Below, one piece after another: positions 7,810 to 16,339 of a stretch of 64,000 nucleotides of DNA. Position 1 is the stretch's first letter; each line of letters starts with the position of its first letter. A program made the translations under genes and the position numbers. The notes beneath the pieces were generated by a model. The model had not been told where the DNA came from. It saw nothing but the letters and a program-made list of their open reading frames with translations, and did no database searches. The DNA is from Herbaspirillum sp. DW155 (GTDB lineage: Bacteria; Pseudomonadota; Gammaproteobacteria; Burkholderiales; Burkholderiaceae_D): assembly GCF_037076565.1 (NCBI RefSeq), contig NZ_AP029028.1, positions 3,162,001 through 3,226,000 of the forward strand, read 5' to 3'.

Positions 7810-9042
7810 ATGAGTGACAGCACCACCCAACAGAATCCGCCCACCAACGGCAACGGCAATGGAAACGGCAACGGCAAACGCAAGCGCCAGCTGTTCCTGC
7901 TGACCCTGCTCCTGCTGGTGATCGCCGCAGCCTGCTTCCTGTACTGGTTCCTGCATGCGCGCTTCTTCGAAGAAACCGATGACGCCTATGTCGGCGGCAA
8001 CGTGGTCCAGATCTCGGCCCAGGTTGGCGGTACCGTCGTGGCCGTGAAAGCCGACGATACCCAGGTGGTCAAGGCCGGCCAGCCGCTGGTCGCGCTCGAT
8101 GCCGCCGATACCAGGCTGGCCCTGGACCAGGCGCAGGCCGCACTGGCCCAGGCCGTGCGCCAGACCCGCCAGCTGTTCCTGAACAATGACACGCTGGCCG
8201 CCAACGTGGCCGCCGCCGAGACCAGCCTGGCGCGGGCACAGGAAGACCTGCAGCGCCGCCAGGCCGGCCTGTCCTCCGGCGCGGTCTCGCAGGAAGACGT
8301 CTCGCACGCCCGCGATGCCGTCAAGAGCGCCGTGGCAGCGCTGGACCAGGCGCGTGCGGCCGCAGCGGCCAACCGCGCGCTGACCGATCACACCAGCGTG
8401 ACCGAACATCCCAACGTCTTGCAGGCCGCGACGGCCGTACGCAATGCCTATCTCAACTATGCCCGCGTGAATATCGTGGCGCCGGTCTCGGGCTTCGTCT
8501 CCAAGCGCTCCGTGCAGGTCGGCCAGCGCATCGCGGCCGGCAATCCGCTCATGGCCATCGTGCCGCTGGAACAGATCTGGATCGACGCCAACTTCAAGGA
8601 GAGCCAGTTGCAACACATCCGCATAGGCCAGCCGGTGGAAGTGATCGCTGACGTCTACGGCTCCAGCGTCAAGTACAAGGGCACCGTGATCGGTTTCTCG
8701 GCCGGAACTGGCGGCGCCTTCTCGCTGCTGCCGGCGCAGAACGCCACCGGCAACTGGATCAAGGTAGTGCAGCGCGTGCCGGTGCGCATCGCGCTGGACC
8801 CGGAACAGGTGCGCGCGCATCCGCTGCGCATTGGCCTGTCCACCACCGCCACCGTCGACATCCATGGCGACGGTCGGGCCCTGGAAGCGGTGCCGACCAA
8901 TTACCAGACCAAGGTCTATGACGACCTCGGCAAAGAGGCCGATGCCATCGTCGAGCGCATCATCAGCGACAACGCCAGCGGCTTGCCGCAGCCGCACAAG
9001 AGCAAGGCGGCGGCCGCCCCCGTGATGGTGCCGCATACCTGA
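7810..9042 (+). CDS. EmrA/HlyD-family membrane fusion protein
   Basis: The product has 410 residues. A short cytoplasmic tail rich in Asn-Gly repeats is followed by one membrane helix (QLFLLTLLLLVIAAACFLYWFL). The periplasmic part has the split biotinyl-lipoyl domain (YVGGNVVQISAQVGGTV and later NIVAPVSGFVSKRSVQVGQ) flanking a long coiled-coil hairpin rich in Ala and Gln. This is the adaptor that bridges the inner-membrane EmrB-type transporter and the NodT channel. ACGGAG lies before the ATG. The C-terminal LEAVPTNYQTKVYDDLGKEADAI tail is usual for EmrA. It is 47 bases ahead of the transporter gene, consistent with one operon. Confidence 0.92.
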   Translation: MSDSTTQQNPPTNGNGNGNGNGKRKRQLFLLTLLLLVIAAACFLYWFLHARFFEETDDAYVGGNVVQISAQVGGTVVAVKADDTQVVKAGQPLVALDAADTRLALDQAQAALAQAVRQTRQLFLNNDTLAANVAAAETSLARAQEDLQRRQAGLSSGAVSQEDVSHARDAVKSAVAALDQARAAAAANRALTDHTSVTEHPNVLQAATAVRNAYLNYARVNIVAPVSGFVSKRSVQVGQRIAAGNPLMAIVPLEQIWIDANFKESQLQHIRIGQPVEVIADVYGSSVKYKGTVIGFSAGTGGAFSLLPAQNATGNWIKVVQRVPVRIALDPEQVRAHPLRIGLSTTATVDIHGDGRALEAVPTNYQTKVYDDLGKEADAIVERIISDNASGLPQPHKSKAAAAPVMVPHT

Positions 9043-9089
9043 ACCGATGCTGCCCTCACAGCACATCCACAGGACAATGACTGAGTTCC

Positions 9090-10664
9090 ATGGCCACTAG
9101 CCCCACTCCCCCCAAACCCTACACGCCGCCGCCACCGCTGAGCGGTGCCAACCTGGTGCTGGGCACCTTGTCGGTGTCGCTGGCGGTGTTCATGAACGTG
9201 CTGGATTCCTCCATCGCCAACGTCGCCATTCCGACCATCTCGGGCAACCTGGGCGTGTCGGTCGATGAAGGCACCTGGGTCATCACGTCCTTTGCCGCTG
9301 CCAATGCCATCTCGATCCCCTTGACCGGATGGCTGACGCAGCGCCTGGGCGCGGTGCGCCTCTTCGTCACGTCGGTGCTGCTGTTCGTGCTGGCCTCCTG
9401 GCTGTGCGGACTGGCGCCCACCCTGCCCATCCTGCTGGCGGCCCGCGTGCTGCAGGGGCTGGTCGCCGGCCCCATGGTGCCGCTGTCGCAATCGCTGCTG
9501 CTGGGGGCCTACCCCAAATCGAAGTCCTCCTTCGCCCTGGCGCTGTGGGGGATGACGGCGGTGGTGGCTCCGGTGGCCGGTCCGGCGCTGGGCGGCTGGA
9601 TCACCGACAGCTACACCTGGCCCTGGATCTTCTACATCAACATCCCGGTGGGCCTGATCGCGGCCGGCATCACGCTGGCCATCTACCGCTCGCGCGAGAC
9701 CCCCACCCACAAGCTGCCCATCGACAAGATCGGCCTGGCGCTGCTGGTGACCTGGGTCGCGGCCTTCCAGATCATGCTGGACAAGGGCAAGGACCTGGAC
9801 TGGTTCGCCTCGCCCACCATCGTCACGCTGGGCATCGTCGCGCTGATCGCCTTTGCCTACTTCGTGGTGTGGGAGCTGAACAATGACCATCCGGTGGTGG
9901 ATTTGCGCCTGTTCGGCCGGCGCAATTTTGCCGGAGGTACCATCGCCATTTCCATCGGCTATGGCGTCTTCTTCGGCAACCTGGTGATCCTGCCGCAATG
10001 GCTGCAGCAATACCTGGGCTATCGCTCGATCGATTCGGGCCTGTCGACGGCACCCATCGGCATCTTCGCGGTGATCCTGATGCCGCTGATCGGGCGCTTC
10101 CTGCCGCTGGTGGATGCGCGCAAGGTGGCCACGGCTTCCTTCGTCGGCTTTGCCATCGTGTTCTGGCTGCGCTCGCGCTACAACCTGCAGGTGGACCAGA
10201 TGACGGTGATCCTGCCGACGCTCTTGCAGGGCATCCCCACGGCCATGTTCTTCGTGCCGCTGACGGTGCTGCTGCTCTCGGGCCTGCCACCGGAGCGCAT
10301 CCCGGCTGCCGCCGGCCTGTCGTCCTTCGTGCGGGTGTTCTGCGGCGCGGTCGGCACCTCCATCTCGACCACCGCATGGAACAACCGCACCATCCTGCAT
10401 CACGCCCAGCTGACCGAACACGCCACGCCCTACAGCCCCTGGCTGCAGGAAACGGTCAACAACCTCAGCAGTACGCTCGGGCTGAATGCCGAACAGACGG
10501 CCGGGATGCTGGAGCGCACCATTACCTTCCAGGCAGCCATGCTGGGGATCAACGACATCTTCTATATCTCGGCGGTGATCTTCATCGTCATCATTCCGCT
10601 GATCTGGGTCATCAAGCCCTCCAAGGGCGGTGCCGGTGCGGCGGAGGCCTCAGCAGCCCACTGA
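9090..10664 (+). CDS. EmrB/QacA-family (DHA2) drug:H+ antiporter
   Basis: The product has 524 residues and about 14 membrane helices, the DHA2 layout of the major facilitator superfamily. Diagnostic segments are LDSSIANVAIPTISGNLG in helix 1, WVITSFAAANAISIPLTGWL in helix 2 and ALWGMTAVVAPVAGPALGGWI (motif C, antiporter motif) in helix 5. It would pump hydrophobic drugs or weak acids through the partner EmrA- and NodT-type proteins. It is the last gene of the operon and ends 19 bases from the convergent LysR gene, with a hairpin between. The substrate cannot be predicted from sequence. Confidence 0.93.
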   Translation: MATSPTPPKPYTPPPPLSGANLVLGTLSVSLAVFMNVLDSSIANVAIPTISGNLGVSVDEGTWVITSFAAANAISIPLTGWLTQRLGAVRLFVTSVLLFVLASWLCGLAPTLPILLAARVLQGLVAGPMVPLSQSLLLGAYPKSKSSFALALWGMTAVVAPVAGPALGGWITDSYTWPWIFYINIPVGLIAAGITLAIYRSRETPTHKLPIDKIGLALLVTWVAAFQIMLDKGKDLDWFASPTIVTLGIVALIAFAYFVVWELNNDHPVVDLRLFGRRNFAGGTIAISIGYGVFFGNLVILPQWLQQYLGYRSIDSGLSTAPIGIFAVILMPLIGRFLPLVDARKVATASFVGFAIVFWLRSRYNLQVDQMTVILPTLLQGIPTAMFFVPLTVLLLSGLPPERIPAAAGLSSFVRVFCGAVGTSISTTAWNNRTILHHAQLTEHATPYSPWLQETVNNLSSTLGLNAEQTAGMLERTITFQAAMLGINDIFYISAVIFIVIIPLIWVIKPSKGGAGAAEASAAH

Positions 10665-10675
10665 CGACGCTGCCT

Positions 10676-10700
10676 TGTCCCGGCTAACGCAGCCGGGACA
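10676..10700. terminator. Convergent hairpin between emrB-like and lysR genes
   Basis: A perfect 10-base inverted repeat, TGTCCCGGCT and AGCCGGGACA with a 5-base loop, covers the stop codon of the LysR gene. There is no T-run on either side, so it may act as a weak terminator or 3-prime-end stabiliser. Confidence 0.45.
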
Positions 10701-11601
10701 GGCCATGCTGCAGCCGGATGATGTCGATGAGCTTGCGCAGCGCCGGATGCGCATGGCGCCGGCTGCTGTAGTACATGTGGAAGGGCTCGCTGGGGGCCGC
10801 CCACTCCTCCAGGATCACCTCCAGCGATCCTTCGTCGATTTCCCGGCTGATTCTTCCCTCCAGCAGATAGGCGATCCCGACCCCGGCCTTGGCCGCCGCG
10901 ATGGTGGCGGCGGTATTGTTGATCGTCACCAGGCCCGGCACGCGGATGCGCCGTCGGTACTTGCCTTTTCCGAATTCCCACTGGTAGCTCGAATTGTCGC
11001 CCAGCAGCAGTTGCAGGCAGGTATGCTGCGCCAGGTCGTCCAGCGTGAGCGGCCGGCCGTGCCGGTCCAGGTACGCGGGCGAGGCCGCCGCCACCCAGCG
11101 ATGCGCCCGCGTCAGGGGTGCGGTCACCATGCCCTCGGGCACATAGTGACCGTAGCGGATGCCGGCGTCATAGCCTTCGCTGACGATATCGATGGGCTTG
11201 TCATCGACCACGATGGTCAGCTTGACCTTGGGACACTGCCGCACGAACTCGGGAATGGCCGGCTCAATCAGCAGATGAGCGGCGTCGGCGAAGACGTTGA
11301 TGCGCAGCTCGCCGAGGCTGCCTTCTGCCGAACTTTCCAGGTGGCTCAGCGCCACCGCGATCTGCTCGAAGCCCTCCTCCAGCCTGGACGCCAGTTCGCT
11401 GCCTGCGGCCGTGGGTGAGATGGCGCGGCTGGAGCGGTACAGCAACTGCGTATCGAGCCGCTCTTCCAGCCTCTTCATGGCGTGGCTGGTGGCCGAAGGC
11501 GTCAGACCCAGCTGGATCGCGGCCGCCTTGAAGCTGCCGGTGCGCAGGATCGTCACGAACACCCGCAGGTCAGAAAAATCGATATGGTCGAGCAGTGACA
11601 T
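10684..11601 (-). CDS. LysR-family transcriptional regulator
   Basis: The product has 305 residues. The N-terminal winged helix-turn-helix is clear: DLRVFVTILRTGSFKAAAIQLGLTPSATSHAMKRLEERL. The substrate-binding domain follows, starting at about residue 90 (GSLGELRINVFADAAHLLI). LysR genes usually regulate the adjacent divergent gene, here the aldo/keto reductase at 11708 with 106 bases between the starts. That makes the reductase and the downstream galactose-dehydrogenase-like gene its likely targets. The effector is unknown. The gene converges on emrB, with no sign that it controls the efflux operon. Confidence 0.92.
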   Translation of the reverse strand: MSLLDHIDFSDLRVFVTILRTGSFKAAAIQLGLTPSATSHAMKRLEERLDTQLLYRSSRAISPTAAGSELASRLEEGFEQIAVALSHLESSAEGSLGELRINVFADAAHLLIEPAIPEFVRQCPKVKLTIVVDDKPIDIVSEGYDAGIRYGHYVPEGMVTAPLTRAHRWVAAASPAYLDRHGRPLTLDDLAQHTCLQLLLGDNSSYQWEFGKGKYRRRIRVPGLVTINNTAATIAAAKAGVGIAYLLEGRISREIDEGSLEVILEEWAAPSEPFHMYYSSRRHAHPALRKLIDIIRLQHGLSRLR

Positions 11602-11707
11602 GGATGAATTTCAATCACTTCTAAAATGAATACTGCTCATCTTAAACCAGCCGCCTTCGCGCGTGTGAAACGGTATAACTACGGCTTTACGCTCACAAGG
11701 AACAGAG

Positions 11708-12697
11708 ATGAAATCAAGACGCTTTGGCCGCACCGGCGCGCAGGTATCGGAGATTGGATTTGGCGCCTGGGCCATTGGTGGCTCGTGGGGCGACGTCTCG
11801 GCCCAGGATGCCAGGGCCGCCCTGCACGCCGCGCTGGACGCGGGCGTGAGCTTCATCGACACGGCCGACGTGTATGGCGATGGGCGCTCCGAACAGCTGA
11901 TTGCCCAAGTCCTGAAGGAACGCGGCGGCGAGCGCCCGTTCGTCGCCACCAAGGCCGGTCGCCGCCTCTCGCCGCATGTGGCCAGCGGCTACAACAGCAA
12001 GCAAAACCTGACTGCCTTCATCGACCGTTCGCTGCAGAACCTGGAGGTAGATTGCCTGGACCTGGTGCAACTGCATTGCCCGCCTACCGAGGTGTATTAC
12101 CAGCCGGAAGTGTTTGGCCATCTGGACGATCTGGTGGCGGCCGGCAAGATCCGCCATTACGGGGTGTCGGTAGAGAAGGTGGAAGAAGCGCTCAAGGCCA
12201 TCGAATATCCGAACGTGAAATCGGTGCAGATCATCTTCAACATCTTCCGCCAGCGCCCGATCTCCCTGTTCCTGCAGGAAGCGCAGCGCCGCGATATCGC
12301 CGTCATCGCCCGCGTGCCATTGGCCTCGGGCTTGCTGACCGGCAAGATGAGCGCACAGACCACCTTTGCTGCTGACGACCATCGCCAGTTCAACCGCCAC
12401 GGCGAAGCCTTCGATGTCGGCGAGACCTTCTCGGGCGTACCTTACGACGTGGCCCTGGGGGCCGTGGAGAAGATTCGCGCGCTGCTGCCGGAGGGCGTTC
12501 CCATGGCGCAATTTGCGTTGCGCTGGATCCTGATGGAAAACGGCGTAAGCACCGTCATTCCCGGTGCGCGCAACGTGCAGCAGGCCCAATCCAACAGCGC
12601 CGCCAGCGCGCTCCCGCCGATAACGGCCGAGCTGATGCAGGCGCTGCGCGAACTGTATCTGCACGACATTGCCCCACACGTGCATCAACGCTGGTAA
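11708..12697 (+). CDS. Aldo/keto reductase
   Basis: The product has 329 residues. The aldo/keto reductase barrel is complete: the N-terminal RRFGRTGAQVSEIGFGAW, the catalytic Asp and Tyr in FIDTADVYGDGRSE, the catalytic Lys in VATKAGRR, the catalytic His in LVQLHCPP, and the NADP-binding end NGVSTVIPGARNVQQ. AAGGA precedes the ATG. It is transcribed away from the LysR gene and ends 46 bases before the galactose-dehydrogenase-like gene, so the two probably form an operon for sugar or aldehyde oxidation/reduction. The exact substrate cannot be told; sugar-1-dehydrogenase activity would fit its neighbour. Confidence 0.9.
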   Translation: MKSRRFGRTGAQVSEIGFGAWAIGGSWGDVSAQDARAALHAALDAGVSFIDTADVYGDGRSEQLIAQVLKERGGERPFVATKAGRRLSPHVASGYNSKQNLTAFIDRSLQNLEVDCLDLVQLHCPPTEVYYQPEVFGHLDDLVAAGKIRHYGVSVEKVEEALKAIEYPNVKSVQIIFNIFRQRPISLFLQEAQRRDIAVIARVPLASGLLTGKMSAQTTFAADDHRQFNRHGEAFDVGETFSGVPYDVALGAVEKIRALLPEGVPMAQFALRWILMENGVSTVIPGARNVQQAQSNSAASALPPITAELMQALRELYLHDIAPHVHQRW

Positions 12698-12743
12698 TCT
12701 GTGGCCCCTCCGCTTCATGTCATCAACAATAAACAAGGACACC

Positions 12744-13667
12744 ATGAAACCCATCCAGCTCGCCATCGCCGGCGTCGGCAAGATCGTTTATGACCAGCAT
12801 GCCCCTGCCATCGGCGGCAACCAGGATTTCCAGCTGGTGGCGACCGCCAGCCGCAACCACCGCATCGAGGGCGTGACCGCCTACAAGACCATGGCCGAGA
12901 TGCTCGCCTCGGGCACGGCCATCGAGGCCATCTCGCTGTGCATGCCGCCGCAGTACCGCTATGAAGCGGCGCGTGAAGCCCTGCGCGCGGGCAAGCACGT
13001 CTTCCTCGAAAAGCCGCCCGGCGCCACCCTCTCCGAGGTGGAGTCATTGAAGAACCTGGCGGCCGAACAGGGCGTGACGCTGTTCGCCAGCTGGCACTCG
13101 CGCCATGCCCCTGCAGTGCAGGTGGTCAAGCGCCATCTGCAGGAGCATGCGCCGCGCAAGGTCAAGGTGATCTGGCGCGAAGACGTGCGCCACTGGCACC
13201 CCGACCAGGAATGGATCTGGCAGCCGGGCGGCCTGGGCGTGTTCGATCCGGGCATCAATGCCCTGTCCATCGTCACCGAGATCCTGCCGCAGGCGATGTT
13301 CCTGAAGCAGGCTGCACTGGAAGTGCCGTCGAACCGCCAGACCCCCATCGCCGCGCGCCTGGGCTTCACCGACGTGCTGGGCACCGATGTGCAAGCCGAC
13401 TTCGACTGGCGCCAGACGGGTGAACAGACCTGGGACATCCTCATCGAGACCGACAGCACCCAGCTCCACCTGAAAAAGGGCGGACATGAACTGTCGATCA
13501 ATGGCGCGCCGTGCGCACTGCCGGTGGAGGGCGAGTATCCCTCGCTGTATGCACACTTCTGCAAATTGATCCGGAATGGATCTTCGGATGTGGACGTGGC
13601 GCCGCTGCGGCATGTGGCCGATGCGTTCATGCTGGGGGAGCATATCGTCACGGACGCGTTCGTATAA
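12744..13667 (+). CDS. Gfo/Idh/MocA oxidoreductase, probable D-galactose 1-dehydrogenase
   Basis: The product has 307 residues. The Rossmann segment IAGVGKIVYDQHAPAIGGN and the dehydrogenase hallmark VFLEKPPGATLSEVESL resemble what I recall of bacterial galactose 1-dehydrogenases, which oxidise D-galactose to galactonolactone with NAD(P) in the De Ley-Doudoroff pathway. WREDVRHWHPDQEW and GVFDPGINALSI supply the substrate-domain residues. The ATG at 12744 is used; the longer frame to 12669 would overlap the reductase gene. No other galactonate-pathway genes are in the window, so the substrate call is moderate. The gene ends at a strong bidirectional terminator. Confidence 0.72.
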   Translation: MKPIQLAIAGVGKIVYDQHAPAIGGNQDFQLVATASRNHRIEGVTAYKTMAEMLASGTAIEAISLCMPPQYRYEAAREALRAGKHVFLEKPPGATLSEVESLKNLAAEQGVTLFASWHSRHAPAVQVVKRHLQEHAPRKVKVIWREDVRHWHPDQEWIWQPGGLGVFDPGINALSIVTEILPQAMFLKQAALEVPSNRQTPIAARLGFTDVLGTDVQADFDWRQTGEQTWDILIETDSTQLHLKKGGHELSINGAPCALPVEGEYPSLYAHFCKLIRNGSSDVDVAPLRHVADAFMLGEHIVTDAFV

Positions 13668-13668
13668 A

Positions 13669-13713
13669 AAACGCGACTATCGGGCAATTGCCACTGCCCG
13701 ATAGTCGCGTTGC
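13669..13713. terminator. Strong bidirectional terminator
   Basis: A perfect 17-base inverted repeat (13670-13686 and 13695-13711) with an 8-base loop lies between the convergent galactose-dehydrogenase-like gene and fghA. An A-run on the plus-strand 5-prime side makes it a good terminator for fghA read on the minus strand. Confidence 0.85.
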
Positions 13714-13724
13714 GGACGGGTTGT

Positions 13725-14576
13725 TCAACCCATCAAATTCGCATGATGGAAGCGCAAATGATCTTCCACAAAACTCTCGATGAAGTAATACCCGTGGTCA
13801 TAACCCGCATGCCGACGCAAGCTCAGCGGCTGTGACGCCTCCTTGCACGCTGCCTCGAAGCGTTCCGGCAGCAACTGCTCGGACAGGAATTTATCGGCCA
13901 GCCCCTGATCGATCAGAATGCCCTGCGGGAAAGGCGCATAAAGCTTGCGCATGAGTTCGCTGGCGTCATGTTCCTGCCAGCGCTCCTGATCCTCGCCGAG
14001 GTAGTGACTGAAGGCCTTCTGTCCCCAAGGGCAGTGCACCGGCGCGGCAATCGGCGCAAAGGCCGAGACCGAACGGTACAGCTCGCGGTGACGCAAGGCC
14101 AGTGTCAGCGCCCCGTGTCCGCCCATGGAGTGGCCAAAGATGCCCATGCGCTGCGGGTCGGCCGGGAAGTTCTCCAGCACGGCCTGGCGCAGGTCCTCGA
14201 CCACGTAGCTCTCCATGCGGTAGTGCCGGCTCCAGGGCGCCTGGGTGGCGTCCAGGTAAAAACCGGCCGCCACGCCGACATCCCAGCTGTCGCTTTCCCC
14301 GGCAATGCCGGCCCCGCGCGGGCTGGTGTCACTGCTCACCAGGATCATGCCCAGCTCGGCCGCCACGCGCTGTGCGCCGGCCTTGATCATGAAGGTTTCT
14401 TCAGTACAGGTCAGGCCGGCCAGGTAGAACAGCACGGGCAGCTTCGCACCACCCTTGCTGCCCTGGGGCGGCACGAAGACCGAAAAGCGCATGTCCAGCC
14501 CGATGGCAGGCGAAGCATGCCGATAGAAGCCCTGCACGCCGCCAAAGCAACCGTGCTCGGAGAGGGTCTCCAGCAT
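13725..14576 (-). CDS. fghA: S-formylglutathione hydrolase
   Basis: The product has 283 residues, the usual length. The esterase D fold shows the oxyanion segment LFYLAGLTCTEETFMIKAG, the nucleophile elbow GHSMGGHGAL and the C-terminal His in RRHAGYDHGYYFI. It hydrolyses S-formylglutathione to formate and glutathione, the second step of glutathione-dependent formaldehyde oxidation. It starts 10 bases after the stop of frmA, with a GGAG site that lies partly at the end of frmA, so the two are translated from one message. This is the standard pairing and supports a detoxification role. Confidence 0.96.
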   Translation of the reverse strand: MLETLSEHGCFGGVQGFYRHASPAIGLDMRFSVFVPPQGSKGGAKLPVLFYLAGLTCTEETFMIKAGAQRVAAELGMILVSSDTSPRGAGIAGESDSWDVGVAAGFYLDATQAPWSRHYRMESYVVEDLRQAVLENFPADPQRMGIFGHSMGGHGALTLALRHRELYRSVSAFAPIAAPVHCPWGQKAFSHYLGEDQERWQEHDASELMRKLYAPFPQGILIDQGLADKFLSEQLLPERFEAACKEASQPLSLRRHAGYDHGYYFIESFVEDHLRFHHANLMG

Positions 14577-14586
14577 CGCGCTCTCC

Positions 14587-15693
<1,107 letters not shown>

Positions 15694-15778
15694 AGGGATG
15701 GGTCCTTTGCTTGATGGGATGTGAAGTCAACCTCCTGGCCGGCATGCGGGCGCCGTCAGGAAATTCAGTAAAACGATG

Positions 15779-15826
15779 TTGCAAACGAAGCTACTGTCCG
15801 GACCGTATTATCGCATTGCAAACGAA
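15779..15826 (-). promoter_or_regulatory. Direct repeats upstream of frmA
   Basis: TTGCAAACGAA occurs twice, at 15779-15789 and 15816-15826, with starts 37 bases apart. Between them are a GTCCGGAC palindrome and, on the minus strand, a GATAAT that could serve as a -10 element. The repeats lie 86-133 bases upstream of the frmA start and may be operator half-sites. Confidence 0.4.
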
Positions 15827-16125
15827 AACGCATGAGTGGCGCTTTACATCTTCATGTTGATATCGTAACAAGTGAAAATTCACGTCTCACATGAAAATCA
15901 CACTGTCGCGTTGCGGCGACGTTGCGGGCTGGATGACAAAGCCTTTGGCTTGCGGTAAGGTTGCTACAAAACAAACGATGGACGTGGCCGGCAATGCAGC
16001 CACTGATCGACACAAATCAAGTGCAAAAAGCAAGGACAAGCGCGGTCAAAGCGCTGCTGGAGACGAGATGGCAGATGAGCATCTCGCGTATCAACAAGTT
16101 GGGGGCATCCGCGACACTTTTGCAT

Positions 16126-16150
16126 GGGCATTCACGCCGGGTGAATGCCC
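16126..16150. repeat. Perfect hairpin in intergenic region
   Basis: GGGCATTCAC and GTGAATGCCC flank a 5-base loop. No T-run follows in either direction, so it is not an obvious intrinsic terminator; it could be an RNA structure in the leader of the downstream gene or a protein-binding palindrome. Confidence 0.4.
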
Positions 16151-16321
16151 GGGGCTTGCTGCAGCGCCATGAGCGGTCATTGCGGCCATGGTGAAGGGCC
16201 ACGGTTGCGCGGGTGCAGGGAACGCGCCAATTGCGTGAGAAGGCTGTCGAAACGGCCGTCCGGGATCTTTGCGGGCCAAGACGGCAGGCAGCGGCTGCCT
16301 GATGACAGGTGATGACAGGTA

Positions 16322-16339
16322 ATGTGATATCGGTCACAT
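16322..16339. promoter_or_regulatory. CRP-like palindrome overlapping a start codon
   Basis: ATGTGATATCGGTCACAT contains TGTGA-N6-TCACA, the full consensus core for CRP/Vfr-type proteins. Its last two bases are the first two of the ATG at 16338. Binding would be expected to block rather than activate initiation from an upstream promoter. Confidence 0.55.

Larger units (their letters stand above)
15694..16337. other. 644-base intergenic region between frmA and a GGDEF/EAL gene
   Basis: I see no convincing gene here. It holds the frmA promoter side (two TTGCAAACGAA repeats), a short palindrome GTGAA-AA-TTCAC (15872-15883), a 10-base perfect hairpin (16126-16150), a tandem GATGACAGGT repeat (16301-16320) and a CRP-like palindrome at the right edge. 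A 93-codon plus-strand frame from 15891 lacks any domain and is probably chance. Confidence 0.6.

Noticed and set aside
15891..16172. 93-codon plus-strand frame in the frmA upstream region
   Set aside because: No ribosome site, no recognisable domain, and it runs through a hairpin; probably chance.
16301..16320. Tandem GATGACAGGT as a possible CRISPR or iteron
   Set aside because: Only two copies of 10 bases and no further repeats nearby, so a minor duplication.
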